From the NCBI GenBank assembly GCA_965368085.1, contig CBDULP010000026.1, forward strand, positions 1-26,805: a DNA stretch of 26,805 nucleotides. The letters run 5' to 3'. The position numbers and the translations under genes are program-made. Below, one piece after another: positions 16,442 to 23,966 of the stretch. The notes beneath the pieces were generated by a model. It was not told the origin of the DNA, ran no database searches, and saw only the letters and a list, made by a program, of their open reading frames with translations. Positions within the stretch are counted from its first letter, which is position 1, and every line of letters begins with the position of its first letter. Source of the stretch: Peptoclostridium sp965368085 (lineage in GTDB: Bacteria > Bacillota > Clostridia > Peptostreptococcales > Peptostreptococcaceae).

Positions 16442-16915
16442 ATGCCCAGCATTTTAGCTTTTTTCAATGAACCCAAAAAGGCTTACAACTGCCTAAGCGA
16501 TGTTAGAAAAAACATCCCTAAGGATGCAAAGGCCTATACTGTCGCACAACAGGAGTATTCGAAAGAAGAAAAGGATCTTGTGGAGACTAAAAAAACCGGG
16601 TTTAAAATAGCAACCAAAGTAGGCGGATTTGCAGGTCTTGCAATCGGTATCTTGGTATCCTTGGGTGTTTCGACAGAGCTTTTAAAATCAATACCTCACC
16701 TTACCATGGTGATAATAACGGTAATAGCTTTTGCCGCTTCCGGAAGCATGATAGGGCTTTTGGTAATGATGTATGCAAGGCATTTCACGCACAAGAACAA
16801 TTTTGACGTAGAGCGGGGCAAGCTTATACTGATAGTTGAAAATCCAGGGGATCAAAAAAATGGCATAGTCGACATAATCCAAAAACATACTCCTGAAAAA
16901 CTTAAAGTGTATTAA
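16442..16915 (+). CDS. small two-helix membrane protein of unknown function
   Basis: A 157-residue protein I do not recognise with confidence. Residues 1-52 are soluble (MPSILAFFNEPKKAY, then charged helix KEEKDLVETKK). Two Gly/Ala-rich membrane helices lie at about 56-77 (GGFAGLAIGILVSLG) and 87-112. The C-terminal 118-157 looks like a strand-helix-strand (KLILIVENPGD ... DIIQKHTPEKLKVY). The layout, a ferredoxin-like fold split by a helical hairpin, resembles some Firmicutes general-stress membrane proteins; that link is inference. Its ribosome site is an unusual run, GAGGGGGGG, at 16427-16435. It is a single-gene unit, divergent from yabE, with its own terminator, and has no counterpart at this place in B. 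subtilis. Confidence 0.85.
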   Translation: MPSILAFFNEPKKAYNCLSDVRKNIPKDAKAYTVAQQEYSKEEKDLVETKKTGFKIATKVGGFAGLAIGILVSLGVSTELLKSIPHLTMVIITVIAFAASGSMIGLLVMMYARHFTHKNNFDVERGKLILIVENPGDQKNGIVDIIQKHTPEKLKVY

Positions 16916-16933
16916 GAATTAATACAAAACGGC

Positions 16934-16989
16934 AAATGACATAATAAAAGGAGCGCATGCATTGCAAGCGCTCCTTTTTCATGTCATTT
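16934..16989. terminator. bidirectional terminator between the small membrane protein gene and tatD
   Basis: A GGAGCGC / GCGCTCC stem (16950-16956 with 16968-16974) is extended by A4/T5 and then by outer arms AAATGACAT (16934-16942) and ATGTCATTT (16981-16989). The outer right arm includes the tatD stop codon. It serves convergent genes. Confidence 0.88.
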
Positions 16990-17755
16990 ATTTTATTCCA
17001 AAAAATCTCTTTGCGTTTTCAGTTGTCATCTCGCAAACCTTTTCATAAGATATGCCCTTTATCTGTGCTATCTTGTCGGCCACGAACTCCACCTTCGTTG
17101 GATCGTTTCTCTTTCCCCTGTATGGATGAGGTGTGAGATATGGGGAATCCGTCTCTATTAGAAGCCTTTCAATCGGAACCTCTCTTACCACAGATTCCCC
17201 TTTTTTGTTGTTTTTGAAAGTCACGGGTCCTGCAATCGATATATAGCAGCCTAGCTTTACGTACTCCATTGCCATTTCAGCACTTCCAGAATAGCAGTGA
17301 AGCACGCAGCCCGTTTCAGGCCTTTTCACCTTTTTTATAATGTCCATTGTATCGGCATGTGCATCCCTGTCGTGAACTATTATTGGAAGCCCCAGCTCGT
17401 TTGCAAGCTCAATTTGCATCCTTAAAAACTTCTTTTGTATGTCCTTTGGCGAAAAGTCATAGTAGTAGTCAAGCCCTATCTCTCCTATCGCCACGACCTT
17501 TTGCGATTTCGCAAGCTCTCTTAGCACATCTATAGAATCCTCGTCAAAATCCTTTGCCTCATGAGGATGGACTCCAACTGCCGCGTATACAAAGTCATTT
17601 TCCTGTGCAAGCTTTATCGCCTGTACAGATGAAGGTATGTCAACTGCGGGGTTTACAACGTACTCCACCTGGCTCTGCTCTATTGCCTTTAGGATTTCCT
17701 GCCTGTCCGAGTCGAATTTTTCGTCGGTTATATGCGCATGTGTGTCAAAAAGCAA
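16988..17755 (-). CDS. tatD: TatD-family metal-dependent deoxyribonuclease
   Basis: A 255-residue TIM-barrel hydrolase of the TatD (YabD/YcfH) family, linked to DNA or D-aminoacyl-tRNA-type quality control. Metal ligands: DTHAH near the N-terminus (His6, His8), IGEIGLDYY (Glu), PIIVHDRDA (His), VLHCYSG (His) and IETDSPYLTP (Asp). The start is TTG at 17755, with GAGGTG 6 bases upstream inside metG; the metG stop TAA and this TTG abut with no gap, so translation is coupled. The metG-tatD order is widely conserved in Firmicutes. Confidence 0.95.
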   Translation of the reverse strand: MLFDTHAHITDEKFDSDRQEILKAIEQSQVEYVVNPAVDIPSSVQAIKLAQENDFVYAAVGVHPHEAKDFDEDSIDVLRELAKSQKVVAIGEIGLDYYYDFSPKDIQKKFLRMQIELANELGLPIIVHDRDAHADTMDIIKKVKRPETGCVLHCYSGSAEMAMEYVKLGCYISIAGPVTFKNNKKGESVVREVPIERLLIETDSPYLTPHPYRGKRNDPTKVEFVADKIAQIKGISYEKVCEMTTENAKRFFGIK

Positions 17756-19699
17756 TTAAGACACCTCGCATCCATTTTCTATATCTGAAACAGACACAAG
17801 CTCAAGCTTCGAATCGTCGTCATTGTAAGCTGCGAGTATCATTCCCTGGGACTCAACCCCTCTTAGCTTGACCGGCTTGAGGTTACAAACCACAACCACG
17901 TTATTTCCTACAAGCTCTTCCGGCTTGTAGAACTTCGCCACTCCTGAAACTATCTGTCTTTCTTCTCTTCCAACCTGTATTTTGAAGACAAGAAGCTTGT
18001 CTGCCTTGGGGTGCTTTGAAGCCTCTTTTATAGTTCCCACCCTAAGTTCTACTTTTGCAAAGTCGTCTATTGTTATCTCTTCCTTGTGCTCTATAGGTTT
18101 TGTAGCTGATTCTTCCTTTGGAGCGAAAATCTCTTCAAGCGCCTCGATCTCCTTTTCCACGTCGAGTCTTGGGAAAAGTATCTCTCCCTTTGAAACAACT
18201 GAGCCCTCTGGCATCTTTCCGAATTCCTTCACGCTCTCCCAGCTGAGTATTTCCTCTTGTCCGCTTATTCCAAGCTGACCGAATATCTTTCCTGAAGTGA
18301 CATGCATAAGAGGACTTATAAGAACGCCTATCATCCTTATTGATTCTGCAAGATTGTAAAGCACAGTGTCAAGCTCGTCCTTTTTGTCTTCCTCTTTTGC
18401 AAGAGCCCAAGGCATTGTCTCGTCTATATATTTGTTAGTCCTTCTCACAAGCTTCCATACGCTTTCAAGCCCCTCGCTGAACTGAAGTGCATTCATGGCC
18501 TTTTCGAATTCTATGTGAACTCCGTTTGCAAGCTCTTTAAGCTCGTCATGGAATCCTCCAGATACCTTTGGAGACGGCAGCTTCGAGTCATTGTATTTTT
18601 GAATCATTGTCACAGTTCTGCTGACAAGGTTTCCAAGGTCGTTTGCAAGGTCTGAGTTAAGCCTCCCAAGGAAGTTTCTGTTTGTGTAGTTTCCGTCTTT
18701 TCCGAATGTGAATTCACGAAGCAGGAAGTACTTGAGCGAATCTATTCCGTATCTTTCTATAAGCGGCTCAGGATACACTATGTTTCCCTTTGACTTTGAC
18801 ATCTTGTCGTCCCCAAACAGTATCCAGCCGTGTCCGAATACCTGCTTTGGAAGAGGAAGGTCAAGCGCCATGAGTATCGCAGGCCATATTATTGAGTGGA
18901 ATCTCACTATTTCCTTTCCAACTATGTGAACGTCAGCAGGCCAGTACTTGTTGAATTTGCTCTCGTCATCCGACATGTATCCAAGCGCCGTTATATAGTT
19001 ACACAGCGCGTCAAGCCAAACGTAAACAACGTGTTTTTCATCGAATGGAACCTTTATTCCCCAGTCGAATGTAGTTCTTGAAACGCAAAGGTCTTCAAGG
19101 TTTTCATTAAGGAAGTTGCTCAGCATTTCATTTTTTCTGGCTTCCGGAAAGCAAAAATCAGGATTCTTTTCAAAATACTCTATAAGCCTGTCCTTGTAGT
19201 TTGAAAGCTTGAAAAAGTAAGCCTCTTCCTTTGCAAGCTGGGCTTCCCTTCCGCAGTCAGGGCACTTGTTTCCTTCAAGCAGCTGAGTCTCAGTCCAAAA
19301 GCTCTCGCAAGGAGTGCAGTACCATCCCTCGTAATGAGACTTGTATATGTCGCCCTTTTCATAAAGCTTTTCAAATATCTTTTTCACCGCATCCTTGTGC
19401 CTGTCGTCTGTAGTCCTTATGAAGTCGTCATAAGATATCTCCATAGTCTCCCAAAGCTTCTTTATGTCGGCTATCATTCCGTCTAGGTATTCCTTAGGCT
19501 GCATGCCCTTTTCCTCTGCAGTTTTTTGAATCTTTTGTCCGTGCTCGTCAGTCCCTGTAAGGAATCTCACGTCATATCCCATGAATCTTTTGAATCTCGA
19601 TATAGCATCCGCAGCCACTGTAGTGTAAGTATGGCCTATGTGAAGCTTGCCGCTTGGGTAATATATCGGCGTAGTTACATAAAAAGTCTTTCCGCTCAT
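17756..19699 (-). CDS. metG: methionyl-tRNA synthetase with C-terminal tRNA-binding domain
   Basis: MetG charges tRNA-Met. The 647-residue protein has the class I signatures HIGH (20-23) and KMSKS (299-303). A single zinc knuckle uses Cys128, 131, 146 and 149 (CTPC ... CPDC). The anticodon-binding helical domain covers about 350-530. Residues about 545-647 form a Trbp111/EMAPII-like OB domain (FAKVELRVGTIKEASKHPKA) that aids dimerisation and tRNA binding. The ATG at 19699 has AAAGGAGG upstream. Expression is under the T-box leader at 19748-20003, so it is induced when tRNA-Met is uncharged. Confidence 0.98.
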   Translation of the reverse strand: MSGKTFYVTTPIYYPSGKLHIGHTYTTVAADAISRFKRFMGYDVRFLTGTDEHGQKIQKTAEEKGMQPKEYLDGMIADIKKLWETMEISYDDFIRTTDDRHKDAVKKIFEKLYEKGDIYKSHYEGWYCTPCESFWTETQLLEGNKCPDCGREAQLAKEEAYFFKLSNYKDRLIEYFEKNPDFCFPEARKNEMLSNFLNENLEDLCVSRTTFDWGIKVPFDEKHVVYVWLDALCNYITALGYMSDDESKFNKYWPADVHIVGKEIVRFHSIIWPAILMALDLPLPKQVFGHGWILFGDDKMSKSKGNIVYPEPLIERYGIDSLKYFLLREFTFGKDGNYTNRNFLGRLNSDLANDLGNLVSRTVTMIQKYNDSKLPSPKVSGGFHDELKELANGVHIEFEKAMNALQFSEGLESVWKLVRRTNKYIDETMPWALAKEEDKKDELDTVLYNLAESIRMIGVLISPLMHVTSGKIFGQLGISGQEEILSWESVKEFGKMPEGSVVSKGEILFPRLDVEKEIEALEEIFAPKEESATKPIEHKEEITIDDFAKVELRVGTIKEASKHPKADKLLVFKIQVGREERQIVSGVAKFYKPEELVGNNVVVVCNLKPVKLRGVESQGMILAAYNDDDSKLELVSVSDIENGCEVS

Positions 19700-19747
19700 A
19701 AATTGTTCCTCCTTTTAATCTCTTCTTGAATTGTTATTTTTCAAAAA

Positions 19748-20003
19748 ATAAAAAAGCCCGCCCCAAAGAAGGGGCGAGCTTATATTCTCGCGGTACCACC
19801 CTGTCTGCCTCGCTGCAAATTGCTGCTGGGCATCTCTCGAGGACTTTAACGTGTCCAAATCCGTTCCATCCTAATCCATTTTTCAGACGGAAAGCTCCGG
19901 GGCCATGTTCAGCATTGAGTGTCCCTGCCGGCTTTCACCTGTCCCGGCTCTCTGTACGGTCCTCTTTTGCCTACTCTTCCCTTCAACGCCTTTGTCAAAT
20001 TAT
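19748..20003 (-). ncRNA. T-box riboswitch, Met specifier, controlling metG
   Basis: On the minus strand the T-box AGGGTGGTACCGCG lies at 19802-19789. It is followed by a terminator stem AAGC.CGCCCC / GGGGCG.GCTT (19754-19781) and a U6 tract. Upstream, Stem I shows the AGUA motif (about 19975-19972), AGAGAGCC, a GGUG apical element and CCGGAGC. The specifier loop UGAACAUGG puts AUG (Met) at 19906-19904. Uncharged tRNA-Met would pair its anticodon there and its NCCA end with the T-box bulge, favouring the antiterminator. The specifier matches the downstream gene. Confidence 0.95.
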
Positions 20004-20010
20004 GATTTAA

Positions 20011-20039
20011 ATATTATATTATTTTCACTTCCATGTCAA
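20011..20039 (-). promoter_or_regulatory. metG T-box promoter
   Basis: On the minus strand TTGACA (20039-20034) and TAATAT (20016-20011) are 17 bases apart; an overlapping TATAAT at 20018-20013 has a 15-base spacer. The start near 20004 gives the full Stem I. Confidence 0.78.
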
Positions 20040-20054
20040 TAACGCATGTACATA

Positions 20055-20705
20055 TTATTCCATGTCCATTATATTTTCATCCACATATCTTATTATATCC
20101 GAAAAGTCCTCAAATGGAACAAAGTCTTTTCCCTGATTCCTTAAAAGCTTAGCAAGGTCCCTCTTTGCAAAAACTATGTCTCCGTTTTTTGACGCGCATC
20201 TGTCTGAATACCCGTCGCCTATATATATATATATGGCTCCGTCTTCTCTCAAACTGTCTATTATATCGCTCTTGCAGTTTCCGCACGAGCCGCAATCCGG
20301 ATTGTTGTTTGGAAAATCCGCCTTCATACCGCCATTTTCAAATACTATCCTATTTGCATAATATTTCATGTGAGAAAGTCCATTTTCAAGAAGTACAGGC
20401 TCTATGAGCCTGTCATATCCGTCGCTCACTATGTAAACGTCCACTCCTCTGTTTTCCATAATCTGTGCAAACCTTTTGAAGTGCCGGTCTATTTTCATGC
20501 TCCTGGCAAATCTCTCAAGCTCTTTCTCGTCTATTTCTATAAGGTCCAGTATCCTCTGGCTCAGCTGGGCGGCGTTATACTTGCCTTCCTTCCACAGCCT
20601 CTCTATCTCCTGCCAGCCATCTTTTGCATATCTTCTCGTAAGTTCAACGCACGTATCGTTTAATGTTATTGTCCCGTCAAAATCGCAAAACACCGTATAT
20701 TTCAA
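20055..20705 (-). CDS. MtnX-like HAD phosphatase
   Basis: A 216-residue HAD-IB phosphatase. Motif I is FCDFDGTIT with Asp8 (nucleophile) and Asp10; motif II is in YIVSDGYD; the acidic motif IV is GDGYSDRCAS (163-172). CGSCGNCKSD at 138-147 (Cys138, 141, 144) is characteristic of the MtnX-like group. MtnX itself dephosphorylates hydroxy-ketomethylthiopentenyl phosphate in methionine salvage, which would suit a neighbour of metG. No other salvage gene is nearby, so the substrate is open. The frame runs up to ATG 20759, but that ATG lacks a ribosome site and falls only about 7 nt past a predicted transcription start. The TTG at 20705, 8 bases after GAGG, starts at the catalytic domain and is preferred. 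Confidence 0.87.
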   Translation of the reverse strand: MKYTVFCDFDGTITLNDTCVELTRRYAKDGWQEIERLWKEGKYNAAQLSQRILDLIEIDEKELERFARSMKIDRHFKRFAQIMENRGVDVYIVSDGYDRLIEPVLLENGLSHMKYYANRIVFENGGMKADFPNNNPDCGSCGNCKSDIIDSLREDGAIYIYIGDGYSDRCASKNGDIVFAKRDLAKLLRNQGKDFVPFEDFSDIIRYVDENIMDME

Positions 20706-20773
20706 ATATATCTTCCTCTCATGCTGTCTCTGTTTTGAATTGGATTTCATATCATACAATTAATACTGCTACC

Positions 20774-20779
20774 ATTATA
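20774..20779 (-). promoter_or_regulatory. -10 element for the MtnX-like gene
   Basis: A TATAAT on the minus strand lies in A/T-rich DNA with no good -35. Transcription would start near 20767, about 60 nt before the TTG start. Confidence 0.45.
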
Positions 20780-20874
20780 TAATAAAAATAAACATATATA
20801 AAACACCTCTGCTCAATATGGCCGGATTACTGTTTCACAGTTCGGGGAATAATTACCATGAATACTCACCGCAT

Positions 20875-20937
20875 CTTTTATGCATTAAATACTTTTATGC
20901 ACGTCTGGTATAAATTTGATGAAATTTTCAGTTTATG
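20875..20937 (+). promoter_or_regulatory. promoter and repeated-word operator of the DUF3841-like pair
   Basis: TGGTATAAA (20906-20914) is an extended -10 with a start near 20921. The word CTTTTATGCA occurs at 20875-20884 and 20892-20901, 17 bp apart and straddling the -35 region. A third partial copy, GTTTATGC, is at 20931-20938. A CodY-box-like AATTTTCAGTTTATG (20923-20937, 11 of 15 matches to the published consensus by eye) overlaps the start site. Both operator readings are inference. Confidence 0.5.
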
Positions 20938-21000
20938 CTATCGTTGATATTAAATAAGTATTTCACAATCGCGATTATATCTATGAGGAGGTTGATTTCT

Positions 21001-21588
21001 TTGACTAAGATAAAGCTTTGGACAAGACAAAACAGGGCCATACTCGACATTCTTGAAAGAGATGGCGTTTACTATGCCAAAAAGGAGGTGATACAGCAAA
21101 AATTCGGTGGGTGCACCGATGTCGTACTCAAGGCGTACAACTGGTATGTCCAAAAAGCTAAGACCCTGGTTCCAATGCCTGAAGGCGCGCAATATCCCAT
21201 ATGGCTTTCGACATCGGAGGAATTTGGAATGAGGCTGACGGACGACAATGTAATACTCGAAATCGAAGTGGATAGCGAAAAGGCCCTCATATTCGACATG
21301 GAAAAGTGGGGATATATAGTAAACTTCTGGTATCTCCCCCGGGATGGCAGGGACAAGGATAATCACGAAAGCGAGCTCAAAAGGTATGGAATATCAAACG
21401 AGGCCTCGATTTTTCTAAACAACTATCACCCTTTTTTAAAGTCAAAAGTCGAAAAGAGCTGGGACCGCCTTTTTGACGAAAGCTTCAAGCTTTCAGACCT
21501 TACGGTGGCAACACTTTGGGAGATAAAAAGAGAATGGATCACAAATATCATAAAAAGCGAGGGTGATATGGATGGAAATTCAAAATAA
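21001..21588 (+). CDS. DUF3841-like protein, first of a tandem paralogous pair
   Basis: A 195-residue soluble protein that I place in the DUF3841 family from remembered motifs: KLWTRQ near the N-terminus, GVYY, AYNWYV, PEGAQYPIW, EIEVDSEKALIFDMEKW, KSWDRLFD and LWEIKREW. No biochemical function is known to me. The start is TTG at 21001, 9 bases after AGGAGG; upstream in-frame ATGs fall in or before that site. It overlaps the next gene by 17 bp. By eye 23 of 62 residues from Gln10 to Thr71 match its partner. Strand-helix-strand order (LWT; helix then GVY; PIWLST; EIEVD...IFD) loosely recalls ADP-ribosyltransferase-like folds, which is a weak inference. Confidence 0.82.
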   Translation: MTKIKLWTRQNRAILDILERDGVYYAKKEVIQQKFGGCTDVVLKAYNWYVQKAKTLVPMPEGAQYPIWLSTSEEFGMRLTDDNVILEIEVDSEKALIFDMEKWGYIVNFWYLPRDGRDKDNHESELKRYGISNEASIFLNNYHPFLKSKVEKSWDRLFDESFKLSDLTVATLWEIKREWITNIIKSEGDMDGNSK

Positions 21589-22159
21589 TACCGTAACTCT
21601 TTATGCCTGCCAGCATCCCATAGTCTGGGAAACCATACAGGAAAAAGGAGTCTACCTTGTGAAAAAGAAGTTCATAACACAAAAATACCAGGAGTCCTCA
21701 AAAGTGTTTCTCCACGCATACGACTGGTTCATATCGAATGCCGAAAAAATAGCTCCAAGGCCCGAGGGCGCCGAATATGCGGTATGGGTTTTCACTGACC
21801 CTAAGATAACCGAAGGATTTTGGGGAGACTATTTCATGGAACTTGAAGTCCCTCTCGAAAGCGCAGTATTTTTCGACAAGGGAGACTGGAACAAAGTCCT
21901 CAACATGAGCTATATAGGAGACAGTGAGCCTGAAAGGCTCTTGCATATAAGGGCACTTGAAAAATGCGGAATACAGCATGAATCAGAAGTCTTCTTAACT
22001 CCTTTTTACCCCCAGTTCAAATCCAAAATACAAAAGAGCTGGCAAAAGTTATTCAGGTTCGACTCGCAGATCAAAAGTACAGGTGTAATCCCCTATCCTA
22101 TGCAGGCCGCGATATGGGAGATAAAAAAAGAATGGGTACGCAGCTACAAGGTAGTATAG
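21572..22159 (+). CDS. DUF3841-like protein, second of the tandem pair
   Basis: A 195-residue paralogue of the preceding gene, with TLYACQHP, GVYLVKKK, AYDWFI, PEGAEYAVWVFT, ELEVPLESAVFFD, KSKIQKSWQKLF and AIWEIKKEW. Compared with gene one the block after EVP changes from GYIVNFWYL to KVLNMSYI, so the two have diverged and may form a heterodimer or have different partners. The ATG at 21572 follows GAGGG by 8 bases and lies inside the end of gene one, so translation is coupled; an in-frame GTG at 21563 is part of the ribosome site. No terminator separates it from pncB, 140 bp downstream. Confidence 0.82.
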   Translation: MEIQNNTVTLYACQHPIVWETIQEKGVYLVKKKFITQKYQESSKVFLHAYDWFISNAEKIAPRPEGAEYAVWVFTDPKITEGFWGDYFMELEVPLESAVFFDKGDWNKVLNMSYIGDSEPERLLHIRALEKCGIQHESEVFLTPFYPQFKSKIQKSWQKLFRFDSQIKSTGVIPYPMQAAIWEIKKEWVRSYKVV

Positions 22160-22216
22160 CCGTCCTTTGTTAATAAAATACTTAATACCTTACCCACTTA
22201 AAATTTACTTTTTTTA

Positions 22217-22225
22217 TGTTATAAT
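22217..22225 (+). promoter_or_regulatory. pncB promoter (extended -10)
   Basis: TGTTATAAT at 22217-22225 is an extended -10 with no strong -35. Transcription would start near 22232, 68 nt before the pncB ATG. Confidence 0.6.
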
Positions 22226-22299
22226 TGTCTTGATGACATAGTATTAACATAGAAATAAAGAATTATGCAGTTTTATAAATTTTAAAAAGGACGGTAATT

Positions 22300-23733
22300 A
22301 TGAGAAATCTAACCCTGCTTACAGATCTTTATCAGCTTACTATGATGAATGGATACCTTAACGAAGGTCTTCATGAAGACGTTGTGGTATTTGACATGTT
22401 CTTCAGGAAAAATCCGTCTGCCGGCGGGTATACAATAGTGTGCGGAATAGAGCAGCTTGTGGAGTATATAAAAAATCTCAAGTTCGAGGATGACGACATA
22501 CAGTACCTAAAGAGCCTAGGAGTTTTTTCAGACGATTTTCTTCAAATGCTCAAGGACTTTGAATTCACGGGAGACATATATGCGGTCGAAGAGGGTACTT
22601 TCATGTTCCCAAATGAGCCCGTAGTAAGGGTGAAAGCCCCTATATTCCAGGCTCAGCTTATAGAAACCACTCTGCTCAATATAATAAACTTCCAGTCCCT
22701 TATAGCCACAAAGGCTTCAAGGGTATGCAACGCGGCTCAGGGAGACCCTGTTCTGGAATTCGGACTTAGAAGGGCCCAGGGACCTGATGCTGGAATTTAC
22801 GGCGCAAGGGCTGCAGTAATAGGGGGCTGTACAGGAACCGCAAATGTGCTTGCTGGAAAGATGTTTGACATTCCAGTTGTCGGAACTCATGCCCACAGCT
22901 GGGTTCAAAAATTCGATTCCGAATACGAGGCATTTTCTGCATACGCAAACTCTTATCCGGAGAAAGTCCTGCTTCTCGTGGACACTTACGACGTGCTTGG
23001 CACAGGTATTCCAAATGCAATCCGCGTGTTTGACGAAATAAGCAAAAAAGGATACAAGCCGCTTGGAATAAGGATAGACTCGGGCGACCTTGCATACCTT
23101 TCCAAAAAAGCGCACGCAATGCTTTCCGAGGCAGGGTATGAAAACGTATCCATAACCGCTTCCAACGATTTGAACGAATACAAGATACTCGAGCTCAAAA
23201 ATCTCGGGGCAAAAATAAATTCATGGGGAGTTGGAACAAAGCTCATAACTTCAAGCGACTGGCCTTCTCTTGGAGGAGTGTACAAACTCAGCGCAGCCCA
23301 AGAAGGCGGAGATCTGGTTCCTAAAATAAAGATATCTGAAGATCCTGAAAAGATAAACAATCCCGGATACAAAAAAGTTGTCAGATTATACGGGTCTAAC
23401 AATATGGCTGAAGCCGATATAATTGCTCTTGACGACGAGACAATAGACGAAAGTAAGCCGCTTACAATATTCCACCCCGTATACAACTGGAAGAAAAAGA
23501 CTTTTGCAAACTATCATGTAAAGGAACTTCTGAAACCTCTTTTCATAGGCGGGAAATGTGTGCATGAGGAAAAGAGCGTAATGGAGATAAGGCAGTTTTG
23601 CAAGGACGAACTTCAGACCCTCTGGCCGCAGTACAAAAGGATAACGTCTCCAGAGTCATACAAAGTTGACCTTTCAGAAAAACTCTGGCTTTTGAAAAGA
23701 CATATGCTAAGTGAAGTTAAAACACAGCAGTAA
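22300..23733 (+). CDS. pncB: nicotinate phosphoribosyltransferase
   Basis: PncB joins nicotinate and PRPP to nicotinate mononucleotide with ATP hydrolysis, the entry step of NAD salvage. Length 477 is typical of the Gram-positive type. N-terminal LLTDLYQLTMMNGYL (6-20) is the family signature. FGLRRAQGPD (154-163), GTHAHSWV (195-202, with the phosphorylatable His) and GIRIDSGDLAYLS (256-268, phosphate/ribose site) follow. The ATG at 22300 is preceded by AAAAGGACGG. It uses PRPP, the product of Prs encoded in this window. Cysteine residues near the end (GGKCVHEEK) are normal for the group. Confidence 0.96.
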   Translation: MRNLTLLTDLYQLTMMNGYLNEGLHEDVVVFDMFFRKNPSAGGYTIVCGIEQLVEYIKNLKFEDDDIQYLKSLGVFSDDFLQMLKDFEFTGDIYAVEEGTFMFPNEPVVRVKAPIFQAQLIETTLLNIINFQSLIATKASRVCNAAQGDPVLEFGLRRAQGPDAGIYGARAAVIGGCTGTANVLAGKMFDIPVVGTHAHSWVQKFDSEYEAFSAYANSYPEKVLLLVDTYDVLGTGIPNAIRVFDEISKKGYKPLGIRIDSGDLAYLSKKAHAMLSEAGYENVSITASNDLNEYKILELKNLGAKINSWGVGTKLITSSDWPSLGGVYKLSAAQEGGDLVPKIKISEDPEKINNPGYKKVVRLYGSNNMAEADIIALDDETIDESKPLTIFHPVYNWKKKTFANYHVKELLKPLFIGGKCVHEEKSVMEIRQFCKDELQTLWPQYKRITSPESYKVDLSEKLWLLKRHMLSEVKTQQ

Positions 23734-23832
23734 ATATGCTTATAATTTGAAATAGAATATATTTAGGATCAAAAAGATGGGAAGCAAAGTAATCCCGTCT
23801 TTTTTAATTCCCTAAAAAAGTAAATATGCTTA
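23729..23832 (+). repeat. 14-bp direct repeat flanking the pncB terminator
   Basis: AGTAAATATGCTTA occurs exactly at 23729-23742 (spanning the pncB stop codon) and 23819-23832, 90 bp apart, with the terminator between. Possibly a small duplication. Confidence 0.6.
23774..23805 (+). terminator. pncB terminator
   Basis: AAGATGGGA (23774-23782) pairs with TCCCGTCTT (23793-23801), with one G.U pair and a 10-base loop, followed by a T-tract, 40 bp after the pncB stop. Confidence 0.85.
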
Positions 23833-23879
23833 CAGTCCCCTAGCCGCACAATTTTTTATGTTAAATTTCAAAAATGATG

Positions 23880-23908
23880 TTGACTTTTATTACCAGCACT
23901 GCTATTAT
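23880..23908 (+). promoter_or_regulatory. abrB promoter
   Basis: TTGACT (23880-23885) and TATTAT (23903-23908) have a 17-base spacer, starting near 23915 with about 50 nt of leader. Confidence 0.75.
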
Positions 23909-23966
23909 TTTATTAGATGAAATTTGTCGAAAAATGTATTTATAATTTTGATAGGAGGGCTTTAAT

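Noticed and set aside
19726..20010. 94-codon plus-strand frame between metG and the MtnX-like gene
   Set aside because: It is the complement of the T-box leader; the RNA structure explains the sequence.
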